A DNA stretch of 64,000 bases from contig JAHDXT010000017.1 of the NCBI GenBank assembly GCA_023384095.1, positions 1 to 64,000 on the forward strand, in the 5' to 3' direction. Positions 1-8,749 of the stretch are shown piece after piece. The notes beneath the pieces were generated by a model. The model was not told where the DNA came from. It ran no database searches and was given only the letters and a program-made list of their open reading frames with translations. Position numbers and translations under genes: made by a program. The stretch comes from Hyphomicrobiaceae bacterium (GTDB taxonomy: Bacteria; Pseudomonadota; Alphaproteobacteria; Rhizobiales; Hyphomicrobiaceae). Within the stretch, counting starts at the first letter, position 1, and every line of letters starts with the position of its first letter.

Positions 1-696
<696 letters not shown>

Positions 697-712
697 GCGG
701 CAGGGGAGTTTC

Positions 713-985
713 ATGGCAGAAGCGAAAAAGGCGAAAAGCGGCGGCAAGTTCGGCTCGTGCTGCGACGAGCTGAAGGAGGCGATGGCCGGCGAGGACTTCG
801 AGCCGCTGGTCACCGAGGGTCGCGACGGCGTGCTCTATCTGGCGGTCGGGCTCGTCGATCTCGAGGAGGACGAGCCCGGCATGGTGGACCATCCGATGTA
901 CTTCTGCCCGTTCTGCGGCACCCGCGTGCAGACCGCCGAGGACGTCCAGGCGAAGGCTGCGGCAAACCCGGATGACGACGAATGA
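713..985 (+). CDS. Small CxxC (zinc-ribbon-like) protein inserted between atpD and atpC
   Basis: 90-residue protein starting at an ATG preceded by a GGGGAG ribosome-binding site. It has a lysine-rich start, a CCDEL segment near residue 15, and a C-terminal FCPFCGTR motif that looks like half of a zinc ribbon. The last residues are acidic (NPDDDE). I do not recognise a family. It sits 16 bp after atpD and 55 bp before atpC on the same strand, so it is probably transcribed with the ATP synthase operon. Most atp operons go directly from atpD to atpC. The motif suggests metal or nucleic-acid binding; no function is claimed. Confidence 0.75.
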   Translation: MAEAKKAKSGGKFGSCCDELKEAMAGEDFEPLVTEGRDGVLYLAVGLVDLEEDEPGMVDHPMYFCPFCGTRVQTAEDVQAKAAANPDDDE

Positions 986-1040
986 GCGAACCTGTCCGCG
1001 GGTGCGCACGCGTCATGGGCCCCGAGGCTGAGGAAAGATC

Positions 1041-1433
1041 ATGGCCGATACATTCAAGTTCGAGCTGGTGAGCCCCGAGCGGGTGCTGCTGTCCGAGAAC
1101 GCAGAGCAGGTCGTGCTGCCCGGCGCGCAGGGCGACTTCGCAGTTCTCGTGAACCACGCCCCGCTGCTCGCCATGCTGCGCCCCGGCGTCCTCGCCGTGC
1201 AACTCCCGGGCCGCACGCGCCGCGTTTTCGTCAAGGGCGGCTTTGCCGAGGTCGAGCCTGACCGCCTGACCGTGCTGGCGCAGACCGCGTTCGATGCGGA
1301 CGCGTCCTCGGCTGTCGCGGCCGAGCTGGCGATCTCGCAGGCGGAGCTGGACGAAGCCGAGGACGACGAGGCGCGCTTCATGGCCCAGGAGGCGGTGGAC
1401 CGCCTGCGGGCGCTGCAGGCTGGCCGCGCCTGA
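1041..1433 (+). CDS. atpC: ATP synthase F1 epsilon subunit
   Basis: 130-residue epsilon subunit, the rotor-stalk protein that couples and inhibits the F1 motor. It opens with the family pattern FKFELVSPERVLLSE. The N-terminal beta-sandwich carries PGAQGDFAVLVNHAPLLAMLRPGV and is followed by a short alpha-helical hairpin (about residues 90-128), the usual two-domain layout. The ATG at 1041 has an AGGAAAG ribosome-binding site. It is the last gene of the operon and converges on an rppH gene only 30 bp away. Confidence 0.97.
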   Translation: MADTFKFELVSPERVLLSENAEQVVLPGAQGDFAVLVNHAPLLAMLRPGVLAVQLPGRTRRVFVKGGFAEVEPDRLTVLAQTAFDADASSAVAAELAISQAELDEAEDDEARFMAQEAVDRLRALQAGRA

Positions 1434-1463
1434 ACGGATTCTCACCCGCTTTCGCCCTGTGCC

Positions 1464-1970
1464 TCATGCGAGGTGGTCGAACTCCCGGACCACGGCCTCG
1501 TAGACCGGGCGCTTGAAGGGCAGCGCCAGCCCGGGGATCTCGTCGAGGTCGGCCCAGCGCCACGCATCGAACTCGGCCTTGCCGTCTGGCGGGGTCAGCA
1601 GAACCTCGCTGTCGTCACCGAGAAAGCGCATCGCGAACCAGCGCAGGCGCTGGCCGCTGTAGCGCCCCTTCAACGCGATGCCGACGAGATCCTCGGGAAG
1701 CTGCCAGCTCAGCCAGTAGGGGATCTCGGCGAGGACCTCCACGGACGTGACGCCGGTCTCCTCTTCGAGCTCGCGCAGGGCGGCATCGCGCGGCAGCTCG
1801 CCTTTCAGGATGCCGCCCTGCGGCATCTGCCAGATGGGGCCGGCGCTGGGCTGAAGCCATTTCGGCTGGCGCCGGCCGATCCAGGCCTGGCCGCGCTTGT
1901 TCAGCAGCATGATCCCCACGCAGCGCCGGCTGGGAAGATCAAGCCGGCGGGCCCGGCGTTTCGAGCTCAC
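1464..1970 (-). CDS. rppH: RNA pyrophosphohydrolase (RppH/NudH-type Nudix), copy 1
   Basis: 168 residues. Removes pyrophosphate from the 5' end of primary transcripts, which starts mRNA decay. After a basic start it has RRCVGIMLLNKRGQAWIGRR, the WQMPQGGI motif typical of RppH, and a complete Nudix box from GGILKGE through RELEEETGV (all GX5EX7REUXEEXGU positions present). The C-terminal FDAWRW and PFKRPVYEAVV segments are also characteristic. The gene converges on atpC. A second homologue follows at 2080-2604 on the same strand, so which one is the housekeeping enzyme cannot be decided here; the symbol is provisional. Confidence 0.92.
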   Translation of the reverse strand: MSSKRRARRLDLPSRRCVGIMLLNKRGQAWIGRRQPKWLQPSAGPIWQMPQGGILKGELPRDAALRELEEETGVTSVEVLAEIPYWLSWQLPEDLVGIALKGRYSGQRLRWFAMRFLGDDSEVLLTPPDGKAEFDAWRWADLDEIPGLALPFKRPVYEAVVREFDHLA

Positions 1971-2079
1971 GAGCGCTCTCGTCTTCCTGCATGATTTGCG
2001 AATCGCAGCCTACCATCAGCCGGATCGCCGCGCGCGGCGTATGATCGGCCCGGCCTTCATTCCCGCTGAACCCTCGAGG

Positions 2080-2604
2080 CTAGCTTCCGGTCGTGCCCGC
2101 GAGCCGGCTCGCCCGCGGCGCGAAGTTGGCGATGACGGCTTCGTATACGGCCCGCTTGAACGGAACGATCAGTGCCGGCAGCTCCTCGAGCTGCGCCCAG
2201 CGCCAGGCGTCGAACTCGACCTGGTGCCCGGCCGCCGGGGCAAGGTTCACCTCCGAGTCCTCGCCCAGGAACCGGGCCAGGAACCATTTCTGCCGCTGTC
2301 CGCGCCAGCGGCCGCTCCAGGCCGTTCCGGTGATGCCCGGCGGGAGGTCGTAGCGCAGCCATTCCGGGTGCTCGGCCACGACCTCGACCGTGCTCATCCC
2401 CGTCTCCTCCTTGACCTCGCGCAGCGCTGCCTTGCGCGGGTCCTCCCCGGAATCGATGCCGCCCTGCGGCATCTGCCACCAGGAGCCCGGCCCTTCCGGC
2501 TCGCCCGGAGCATCGGCCCGGCGCCCGATCCAGACGAGCCCCTCGCGGTTGATGATCATGATGCCTACGCAAGGCCTGTAGGCTTGCTCGCGGTCGCTCT
2601 GCAT
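2080..2604 (-). CDS. RNA pyrophosphohydrolase-like Nudix hydrolase, copy 2
   Basis: 174 residues with the same architecture as its downstream neighbour: [30 protein letters not shown], a full Nudix box (GGIDSGE to REVKEETGM), VEFDAWRW and [11 protein letters not shown]. It differs by an insert, [11 protein letters not shown], before the WQMPQGG strand. That insert region also varies among diadenosine polyphosphate hydrolases of the same family (IalA-type). Expected substrates are therefore 5'-triphosphate RNA or ApnA nucleotides. It is transcribed toward copy 1 with a 109 bp gap and looks like an old tandem duplication. Confidence 0.9.
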   Translation of the reverse strand: MQSDREQAYRPCVGIMIINREGLVWIGRRADAPGEPEGPGSWWQMPQGGIDSGEDPRKAALREVKEETGMSTVEVVAEHPEWLRYDLPPGITGTAWSGRWRGQRQKWFLARFLGEDSEVNLAPAAGHQVEFDAWRWAQLEELPALIVPFKRAVYEAVIANFAPRASRLAGTTGS

Positions 2605-2747
2605 TCCGCCGGAAATCTCCTGGGCTCGCCCGTTTCGTCGAGAGCCGTTGTGCCATCTCGAGGCGTGTCAGCGCCAGAGCCTCGATTGACCACCCCGTCC
2701 GGCGCGGCTTAGCTAGGCTATGATTCCTGGACCGCAGGTGCCGTGAA

Positions 2748-3560
2748 ATGGTGATCGAGCTGGAGGAGCTCGCGAGGCGCATCCCGGATGCCGCCAGCCT
2801 CGCGATCCCGCCCGACTACTCGGGTTGCGCCATGCAGGCGGTGAAGGCGCTCATCCGCCGCCGATGCCGGAACCTGCATCTCATCGGCGTGCCGAGCGGC
2901 GGTTTCCAGGCCGACTGGCTGATCGGCGCAGGCTGCGTGGCGAGCGTCGAGGCGGCGGCGATGACGCTCGGCGAGCACGGACTGCCGCCGCGCTTTGCCG
3001 CCGCTATCCGCCGGGGGCGGATCGCGATGAAGGACGCGACCTGCCCGGCGATCCATGCCGGATTGCAGGCGGCAGAGAAGGGCATCCCGTTCATGCCGCT
3101 GCGGGGCATCCTGGGCTCTGACCTCCTCGCCCACCGGCCCGACTGGAAGGTGATCGACAATCCCCTCGGAGCCGGCGGCGACCCGATCGTCCTGCTGCCT
3201 GCGATCAGGCCCGATGTCGCGCTGTTCCACGCGCGGGCCGCCGACCGCGCCGGCAACGTGTGGATCGGCGTGCGCCGCGAGCTGATGCTGATGGCTCACG
3301 CGGCGCGATCCACGCTGGTCACGGTGGAGCGCATCGAGGACACGGATTTCCTCACCGACGAGACGATGGCGGCGGGCACGATTCCCGCGCTCTACGTCTC
3401 GACCATCGCCGTGGCGCCAGGCGGAGCCCGCCCGGTCGGCCTCGCCGGCGCCTACCCGCCCGATGTCGAGGCGCTCGCGGCCTACGTCGAGGCGGCTCGG
3501 ACGGAGGAAGGCTTCCGGCGCTGGGCGGACGAGGCCATCTTCGCGAAGGTGACGGCATGA
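2748..3560 (+). CDS. CoA-transferase subunit A (GctA/IpdA-like)
   Basis: 270-residue alpha subunit of a family I CoA-transferase-type heterodimer. It shows the Rossmann-like pattern of the fold: LHLIGVPSGGFQADWLIGAGCV (CoA-loop region), FMPLRGILGSD, and ALFHARAADRAGNVWIG near residue 165. The stop overlaps the start of the next gene (ATGA), so the two subunits are translationally coupled. The closest families are glutaconate CoA-transferase A and IpdA, which acts on ring-opened CoA thioesters in steroid breakdown. The actual acyl-CoA substrate cannot be read from the sequence. Confidence 0.85.
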   Translation: MVIELEELARRIPDAASLAIPPDYSGCAMQAVKALIRRRCRNLHLIGVPSGGFQADWLIGAGCVASVEAAAMTLGEHGLPPRFAAAIRRGRIAMKDATCPAIHAGLQAAEKGIPFMPLRGILGSDLLAHRPDWKVIDNPLGAGGDPIVLLPAIRPDVALFHARAADRAGNVWIGVRRELMLMAHAARSTLVTVERIEDTDFLTDETMAAGTIPALYVSTIAVAPGGARPVGLAGAYPPDVEALAAYVEAARTEEGFRRWADEAIFAKVTA

Positions 3561-4309
3561 GCGCTGCTCGGCCGGACGGCGTCAGCCGGGCGGAGGTCAT
3601 GATCGGCGCCATCACCCGCATGCTCGACGGGCTCGGCCACGTGGCGGTCGGCGCCAGCTCGCCCATTCCAGGCTCGGCGGCGCTCCTGGCGCGGGCGCTC
3701 TCCGGCGGCGCGCTGCGCGTCTCGCTGCTCGGCAGCCGCCGGCACAACCCCTTCACGGACGGGGGCCGCGAGCTGTTCGACTGCGCCGCCCAGGGGCGCA
3801 TCGACGCGTTCTTCCTCTCCGGCGGCCAGATCGACGGCGGCGCGAACATAAATCTGGTGGGCCTCGGCGGTTATCCGCAGAGCAAGGTGCGGTTCCCTGG
3901 CTCGTTCGGCTCGGCCTACCTCTACCATCTGATCCCGCGGGTCATCCTGTTCCGCGAGGAGCACTCGCCCCGCACGCTGGTCAGCAAGGTCGATTTCGTC
4001 AGTGCGGCGGGAACCTCGCCGGAAGGTGAATTTCGCCCCGGCGGCCCCCATGCGCTCGTCACGGGACTGTGCGTGTTCGCGTTCGAGAAGGCCGGCCGTC
4101 GGTTCCGGCTCGAGAGCGTTCACCCTGGCGTCAGTCCCGCGCAGGTACGGGCAGCGACAGGATTCGACTTCGCCGCTGCGGGCCGCGTGCCCACGACGAA
4201 GCCGCTCGACCGGAATGCGCTCGCGCTGCTGCGCACCGACGTGGCCCGCCAGGTGGCCGAAACCTATCCGGCGTTCGCGGCCAGGACGTGGGGTGTCGCC
4301 GCTGGATGA
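3557..4309 (+). CDS. CoA-transferase subunit B (GctB/IpdB-like)
   Basis: 250-residue beta subunit. The ATG at 3557 overlaps the stop of subunit A by 4 bases. Characteristic features are FFLSGGQIDGGANIN followed by SKVRFPGSFGSA and LVSKVDFVSAAG, matching the GctB/IpdB type. I could not find the S-E-N-G-like motif that carries the catalytic glutamate of classical family I CoA-transferases. That fits the IpdB-like branch, which works as a hydrolase-type enzyme rather than a true transferase, but this assignment is inference. Confidence 0.83.
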   Translation: MSAARPDGVSRAEVMIGAITRMLDGLGHVAVGASSPIPGSAALLARALSGGALRVSLLGSRRHNPFTDGGRELFDCAAQGRIDAFFLSGGQIDGGANINLVGLGGYPQSKVRFPGSFGSAYLYHLIPRVILFREEHSPRTLVSKVDFVSAAGTSPEGEFRPGGPHALVTGLCVFAFEKAGRRFRLESVHPGVSPAQVRAATGFDFAAAGRVPTTKPLDRNALALLRTDVARQVAETYPAFAARTWGVAAG

Positions 4310-4402
4310 GGCTCGCCGACGTAAGGCGTGTCCGCAGCATAACAAGCTCTCGACATAATCCTGGTGCTTACCCTCGCTCGGGGAGATCGAAGGGGCAGTA
4401 CC

Positions 4403-4891
4403 ATGAGTCAGCCGTTCGAGGCTCCCGCGCGCCTGCGCAAGCAAACCGGTCGTGAGCGCCGCAGATCGACGTGGGCACGCCTCGGGGGCAGCCTGGCCGG
4501 ATGCATCTCGCTGTCGCTGGCTGCCAGCGGTTGTGTCGTCGAGCCGATGCCTCGTTCTCCGACCGCGCTGGCGGCTCCGGAGGTGCCCGCCCAATTGTTG
4601 GCCCGGACGCCGGAGCCGAAGTGCACCTATACCGATGAAGAGCCGGGGACCCGGCCGCGAGTGACGGCCTCCAACGCTCCGGCCAACGACGCCGCCGCCG
4701 CAGGCGCGAATACTCAGTTATCTGCCGAGGAAGCAGCAGCGGCGGCAGCGGAAGCCCTCCAGCGCCGCGAGCGTGAGCGAGACTGTTTCCGTGACGCCGA
4801 GCAACGCGTGCGCGCCAGGCTGACGGAGCTCCAGGCCTCCGTGCGCGCGACGCCGCGTGCCGTGGAGAGGCAGGCCAGCGCCGCCCGTTGA
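4403..4891 (+). CDS. Putative lipoprotein / exported protein of unknown function
   Basis: About 162 residues from the ATG at 4403, which has an AGGGGC ribosome-binding site. A basic N-terminus (RKQTGRERRRST) is followed by a hydrophobic stretch ending LSLAASGC, a weak lipobox. The mature part is Pro/Ala-rich, then has an alanine-rich helix (AEEAAAAAAEALQRRERERDC, a likely coiled coil) and three further Cys/charged segments. No enzyme motif is visible. It stands alone between the CoA-transferase pair and an aldolase. Family not recognised. Confidence 0.6.
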   Translation: MSQPFEAPARLRKQTGRERRRSTWARLGGSLAGCISLSLAASGCVVEPMPRSPTALAAPEVPAQLLARTPEPKCTYTDEEPGTRPRVTASNAPANDAAAAGANTQLSAEEAAAAAAEALQRRERERDCFRDAEQRVRARLTELQASVRATPRAVERQASAAR

Positions 4892-4978
4892 ATGCTGCAG
4901 CGGGCGCTGTCCGCCTTGCTTATCCGGGCCGCTTGACGTCACAATCCGCCCCGCGGCGACTGGAGAGGACAAAGAACG

Positions 4979-5761
4979 ATGCTGAGCATCGGGAACCCGG
5001 CGCGCGAGCGCCTGCAGAATGGCGAGCTTGCGATCGGCATCGGCCTGCGCCAGGCGCGGACGGTCGATATCGCCAGCGCCATGAAGACCTGCGGTTTCGA
5101 CTGGCTGTTCATCGATCTCGAGCACGGCGCCATCGGGCTCGACACCGCGGTGCAGATCTCGGTGGCCGCGCTCGGCGTCGGCATCTCGCCGATCGTGCGG
5201 GTGCCGAAGGCCCGCTACGACCTTGCCACGCGGGCGCTCGACGGCGGCGCCTTCGGCATCGTCATGCCACATGTCGACACGGCGGCGGAGGCGCGCGAGA
5301 TCGTCGATCGCCTCAAGCTGCCGCCGGCAGGCCATCGCTCGATCACCGGCGCCATGCCGCAGCTCGGTTTCGCGGCCGCGCCGCTCGCCGAGGCCGCCGC
5401 CACCCTCAACGCCAACATGCTGGTCGTCGTCATGCTGGAGACGCCCGAGGCGATCGCCAACGCGGAGGCGATAGCCGCCGTGCCGGGCATCGACGCGCTG
5501 CTGATCGGCACCAACGACCTTACCTGTGAGATGGGCATCCCCGGCGAGCTGATGCACGAGCGCGTGGCGCACGCCTACGAGGTCATGGTGGCCGCCTGCC
5601 GCAAGCACGGCAAGTGGGCGGGCATGGGTGGCGTGTACTCGGACGAGGGCCTCAGGCGCTACATCGGCCTCGGCGTCCGCCTGATCCTGGGCGGCAGCGA
5701 CTTGAGCTTCCTCATGGCGGCCGGCCAGGCGCGCACGAAGTCGCTGCGCGCGATCGGATAG
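4979..5761 (+). CDS. HpcH/HpaI family aldolase (2,4-dihydroxyhept-2-ene-1,7-dioate aldolase-like)
   Basis: 260 residues, a metal-dependent class II pyruvate aldolase of the HpcH/HpaI (citrate-lyase-like) TIM-barrel family. The N-terminal DWLFIDLEHGAIG strand carries the catalytic-acid region, VRVPKARYD follows, and the metal ligands lie in VMLETPEAIANAEAI (Glu) and GTNDLT (Asp). GAMPQLGFA is the mid-barrel loop. The ATG has a GGAGAGGAC ribosome-binding site. No other aromatic meta-cleavage genes are adjacent, so the natural 4-hydroxy-2-oxo acid substrate is unknown. Confidence 0.88.
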   Translation: MLSIGNPARERLQNGELAIGIGLRQARTVDIASAMKTCGFDWLFIDLEHGAIGLDTAVQISVAALGVGISPIVRVPKARYDLATRALDGGAFGIVMPHVDTAAEAREIVDRLKLPPAGHRSITGAMPQLGFAAAPLAEAAATLNANMLVVVMLETPEAIANAEAIAAVPGIDALLIGTNDLTCEMGIPGELMHERVAHAYEVMVAACRKHGKWAGMGGVYSDEGLRRYIGLGVRLILGGSDLSFLMAAGQARTKSLRAIG

Positions 5762-5902
5762 GCCCTCGGACCATGGGGGACGGCTCTGGCCTTTCTGATC
5801 GAATCGATTCCTTTGCCCCAGATCCCCCCTCTGCCCGCGCGCGGGAGAGGGTCGGGGTGAGAGGCAGCCGCGAGCACAGCGCGAATTTGTGCTCGCCGGG
5901 GG

Positions 5903-5919
5903 TCAGACCCGGGGTCTGA
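5903..5919. repeat. Short hairpin TCAGACCC-G-GGGTCTGA
   Basis: Perfect 8-bp inverted repeat with a one-base centre. A near-identical hairpin occurs at 60790-60804, in another repeat-rich gap, which suggests a mobile or scattered element rather than a local regulatory site. Confidence 0.6.
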
Positions 5920-5972
5920 AACGAAACTGAGCCGAAGGGCAGTGTTCCGCCTGGTCCCTTTGCCCTTCCTTC

Positions 5973-6060
5973 CGTCATGGCCGCGAAGGCGGCCATCCAC
6001 GCAACTCTCCACACCTGATCTGCGGCGTGTCGTGGATTCCCGCCTCCGCGGGAATGACGG
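5973..6060 (-). repeat. Bipartite palindromic repeat, copy 1 (inverted orientation)
   Basis: Reads in reverse as CGTCATTCCCGCGGAGGCGGG..., about 35 bp of variable sequence, then a second hairpin GGCCGCC...GGCGGCC-type ending CCATGACGGA. The outer ends (CGTCAT and ATGACG) are inverted copies of each other. The same architecture is found at 33194-33322, 48041-48132 and 60869-60960. Confidence 0.8.
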
Positions 6061-6201
6061 TGTGGGTATGCAGTGGCAATCGTTTCGTCATCGAGGGTCG
6101 GCAAAGCCGGTGAGCGGCTGACCCCTTAAGCGCTGACCCCTAACCTTCCACATTTCATTTGGAAGAGGGGACTTGGACGTCTTCATCTGAACCAGAAAGC
6201 C

Positions 6202-6756
6202 CTAGCTGCCCGCAGGCTCCCGGGGCTGCGACAGCGCCTCGATGGCGTCGGCGAGGTGCTCGTCGGTGATGTTTCGGGCCGCCTGCGCGACGCGAATCCT
6301 GTGCGCCTCGCGGAGAACGTCGGCGTGGCTGGCGCCGGCCGGTGGCTCGAACTTGTAGCAGGCCAGCTCCAGGAGCTGGCCGAGCGGATCGCGGAAATAG
6401 AGCGAGTGCATGAAGCCGCGGTCCACCTCCCCCGAGTTGGCGAATCCGCGGGAGCGCAGCCGGCCGGCGGCCTGCGTGAAGGTGGCCCGCGATACGGCGA
6501 ACGCGATGTGGTGGACGTTGCCGGTGCCGGTCGGGTTGGGGGTCGAATCCCGCTGCCAGGATTCGCTCGTGAAGATGGTGATCAGCCGTCCGTCGCCCGG
6601 GTCGAAATAAAGGTGATTCTGGTCGGGAGCGTCGAGATTCGGCTGCTCGAAGACGAACGGCATCCCGAGCACGCCTTGCCAGAAATCGATCGAGGTCTGG
6701 CGGTCGGCGCCCACCAGCGTGATGTGATGCACGCCCTGGCACTGCACGCGCTGCAT
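6202..6756 (-). CDS. Glyoxalase/VOC-fold protein (ring-cleaving dioxygenase-like)
   Basis: 184 residues from the ATG at 6756, chosen because a GGGAG ribosome-binding site lies just upstream. Two beta-alpha-beta-beta-beta modules are visible: the first begins CQGVHHITLVG with GVLGMPFVF, the second begins NVHHIAFAV. The likely metal ligands are the His of VHHITL, the His of VHHIAF and the Glu of QLLELACYKF. The C-terminal 40 residues (REAHRIRVAQAARNITDEHLADAIEAL) are helical and extend beyond the fold. It lies downstream of the paa genes on the same strand; a role there is unproven. Confidence 0.85.
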   Translation of the reverse strand: MQRVQCQGVHHITLVGADRQTSIDFWQGVLGMPFVFEQPNLDAPDQNHLYFDPGDGRLITIFTSESWQRDSTPNPTGTGNVHHIAFAVSRATFTQAAGRLRSRGFANSGEVDRGFMHSLYFRDPLGQLLELACYKFEPPAGASHADVLREAHRIRVAQAARNITDEHLADAIEALSQPREPAGS

Positions 6757-6838
6757 TTGAAAAACTCCCGCTTGTTGGGTCGAAGCGTCGGGCTCCGCGC
6801 GTGCCAGGGTCAAGCTTGCACTGGAACGCGCCAGCGCC

Positions 6839-7054
6839 TCATGTCGCGTCGCCGCGCTGCTCGGCCTCAAACTCCTTCTCGAGGTTCTGCTCGAGCTCGA
6901 CGAGGTCCTGCGGCAGTGGCATGCCATAGGCCCTGAGCTCGTTCAGCTTGCGCATGACCACGAGATAGATCTCGTGACGATCCTCGGGGCGCCTCTCGTT
7001 CTCCATTTGGGTCAGCAGGAGACCGAGCTCCGCCTGCACGTCTTCAAAGGCCAT
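6839..7054 (-). CDS. Small acidic helical protein of unknown function
   Basis: 71 residues starting at an ATG with a strong GAAGGAG ribosome-binding site. Almost entirely predicted helix, with many Glu and Leu (AELGLLLTQMENE, LVELEQNLEKEFEAEQ), compatible with a coiled coil. No Cys and no membrane segment. It follows paaE by about 60 bp on the same strand and precedes the VOC gene by about 80 bp. Family not recognised; a role linked to phenylacetate metabolism is possible only by position. Confidence 0.65.
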   Translation of the reverse strand: MAFEDVQAELGLLLTQMENERRPEDRHEIYLVVMRKLNELRAYGMPLPQDLVELEQNLEKEFEAEQRGDAT

Positions 7055-7112
7055 GGCTGCTCCTTCGTTTGGCCACTGCCCCCCATTTCCCAAGACTACA
7101 CCAAAGCACCGG

Positions 7113-8192
7113 TCAGGTCGCATCGAAGTCGAGCTCGATCCGCGGCGTCAGCGGGCGGGACTGGCAGGCGAGCACATAGCCGGCCTCGAGCTCCCATGAC
7201 TCGAGCGAGTAGTTGACGTCCATTGCGACGTCCCCCTCGCGCAGCTTGCAGCGGCAGGTGCAGCACATCCCGCCCTTGCACGAGTAGGGCAGCCGCACGC
7301 CCGCCTTCAGGGCAGCATCGACCACGCGCTCGCCGGCCGGCACGGTGAAGGTGTGGCGGATCCCGTCGAGGACGGCAACGGCCTCGGCGCCCTCGGTTTG
7401 CGGCGCGGCGGCGGGCGGCGGATCCGGACGCTTCTGGTAGGCGCCGCCGCCTGGCGCGAAGAACTCATGATGGATGCGCTCGCGTGCAAGGCCCTCGGCG
7501 ATAAGGGCATTGCGCGCCTCTTTGATCATCCCCCCCGGCCCGCACAGGAAGACATGGTCGACTTGGCCGAGATCGACGAGCTTGCGGGCGATCGTCGTCA
7601 CCTTCTCGCGGTCGATCCGGCCCTCGAAAAGAGCCGTCTCGCTCGCTCCTGCGCGCGACAGCACGTGGGCGAGCCGGAAACGATCGAGATTGCGGTCCTT
7701 GAGGTCCTCCAGCTCCTCGCGGAACAGGATCGTCTCGGGGCTGCGGTTGCCGTAAAACAGGCTCACCTCCGTCGCCGGCTCCCGCGCCAGCGCATGCTTG
7801 ACGATGGCGATGATCGGCGTGATGCCGGCGCCCGCCGCGAATGCGACCAGATGGCGGGGCCGGCCATCGCCGGCGGGCAGGATGAAGCGACCGGACGGCG
7901 GCATGACATCGATGGTTTGCCCCGTGTCGAGCGTGGCGTTGGCCCAGTTGGAGACGACCCCGCCGGCGACCCGCTTGACGGCGATGCGCAGATCCGTGTC
8001 CTCCGGTCCGCAGCAGAGAGAGTAGGTGCGCCGCAGCTCCTGCCCATCGACGAGGACGCGCAGCGCCACGTGCTGTCCCGGCTGGTGGCGAAAGGCGTCT
8101 GCGAATGCCGGCGGCACGGCGAGCGTCACCGAGATCGCGTCGGGCGTCTCGCGGCGCACCCCGGTGATCGTCAGCTTCTCGAAATCGTGCAT
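7113..8192 (-). CDS. paaE: Phenylacetyl-CoA 1,2-epoxidase, reductase subunit PaaE
   Basis: 359 residues. Passes electrons from NADPH to the PaaABC oxygenase. It has an N-terminal FAD domain (RRTYSLCCGPEDTDLRIAVKRV), an NAD(P)-binding domain (FAAGAGITPIIAIVKHAL, FLCGPGGM) and a C-terminal plant-type 2Fe-2S domain with PYSCKGGMCCTCRCK and a distal LACQS cysteine. The start at 8192 (MHDFEKLTITGV) matches the expected N-terminus; in-frame upstream starts would overlap the end of paaD. It is the last gene of the paaABCDE run. Confidence 0.95.
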   Translation of the reverse strand: MHDFEKLTITGVRRETPDAISVTLAVPPAFADAFRHQPGQHVALRVLVDGQELRRTYSLCCGPEDTDLRIAVKRVAGGVVSNWANATLDTGQTIDVMPPSGRFILPAGDGRPRHLVAFAAGAGITPIIAIVKHALAREPATEVSLFYGNRSPETILFREELEDLKDRNLDRFRLAHVLSRAGASETALFEGRIDREKVTTIARKLVDLGQVDHVFLCGPGGMIKEARNALIAEGLARERIHHEFFAPGGGAYQKRPDPPPAAAPQTEGAEAVAVLDGIRHTFTVPAGERVVDAALKAGVRLPYSCKGGMCCTCRCKLREGDVAMDVNYSLESWELEAGYVLACQSRPLTPRIELDFDAT

Positions 8193-8227
8193 TGTTCCGA
8201 TTTCCCGCGCCGGATCTGCCGGCCCGA

Positions 8228-8740
8228 TCAGATGCATTTGAAATAATCGAAGGGCTCCCGGCAGCTCGTGCAGCGCCATAGCGCCTTGCAGGCGGTCGAG
8301 CCGAACTCGGAGATCCTCTCCGTTCCCGGCGAGCCGCAGCGCGGGCAGGCGACCTCCTCTCCGGTCTCGAACAGCGAGCGCTTGCCGGCGCCGCGGGACG
8401 GTGGTGCGATGCCGCAGGCGCGCAGCTTCTCGCGCCCTTCATCCGACATGCGGTCCGTGCTCCAGGGTGGCGAGTGCGAGAGGCGGACGTTGGCGTGAGC
8501 GAACCCGGCCCTCGCCAGCGCCGTCTCGACCTCGATCTGGATGATGCCCATGGCCGGACAACCGGAGTAGGTCGGAAGAATGACGACGTCGATGCGCCCG
8601 CCGGGGCCGATGCTGACGTCGTGCAGGATGCCGAGGTCGGCGATGGTGAGCACCGGGATCTCCGGGTCGCGCACGCCAGCCGCCGCCTCGTAGGCGCGCC
8701 TGCGCTTGCTCGCCAGATCGGCCTCGTTCCATTCAGGCAT
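8228..8740 (-). CDS. paaD: Phenylacetyl-CoA epoxidase complex assembly protein PaaD
   Basis: 170 residues. A MIP18/DUF59-type N-terminal domain (VRDPEIPVLTIADLGILHDV, LPTYSGCPAM) is followed by a C-terminal zinc-ribbon-like module with CPRCGS and WRCTSCREPFDYFKC. PaaD is required for epoxidase activity and is thought to help mature metal centres. The ATG at 8740 has GAGG upstream, and the gene starts 9 bp after the paaC stop. Confidence 0.95.
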   Translation of the reverse strand: MPEWNEADLASKRRRAYEAAAGVRDPEIPVLTIADLGILHDVSIGPGGRIDVVILPTYSGCPAMGIIQIEVETALARAGFAHANVRLSHSPPWSTDRMSDEGREKLRACGIAPPSRGAGKRSLFETGEEVACPRCGSPGTERISEFGSTACKALWRCTSCREPFDYFKCI

Positions 8741-8749
8741 GATGTTGCC

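Larger units (their letters stand above)
5762..6201. other. Intergenic region holding dispersed repeats, no gene seen
   Basis: This 440 bp gap between the aldolase and a convergent VOC gene contains no convincing reading frame. It holds a GC-rich palindrome near 5828-5850, a TCAGACCC/GGGTCTGA hairpin at 5903-5919, one copy of a bipartite palindromic repeat (5973-6060) and two CTGACCCCT-like words at 6115-6140. All but the first recur elsewhere in the window. Confidence 0.7.

Noticed and set aside
5762-6201. CRISPR array
   Set aside because: The repeats here and in other gaps are few, palindromic, unequally spaced and scattered; no cas gene is in the window.
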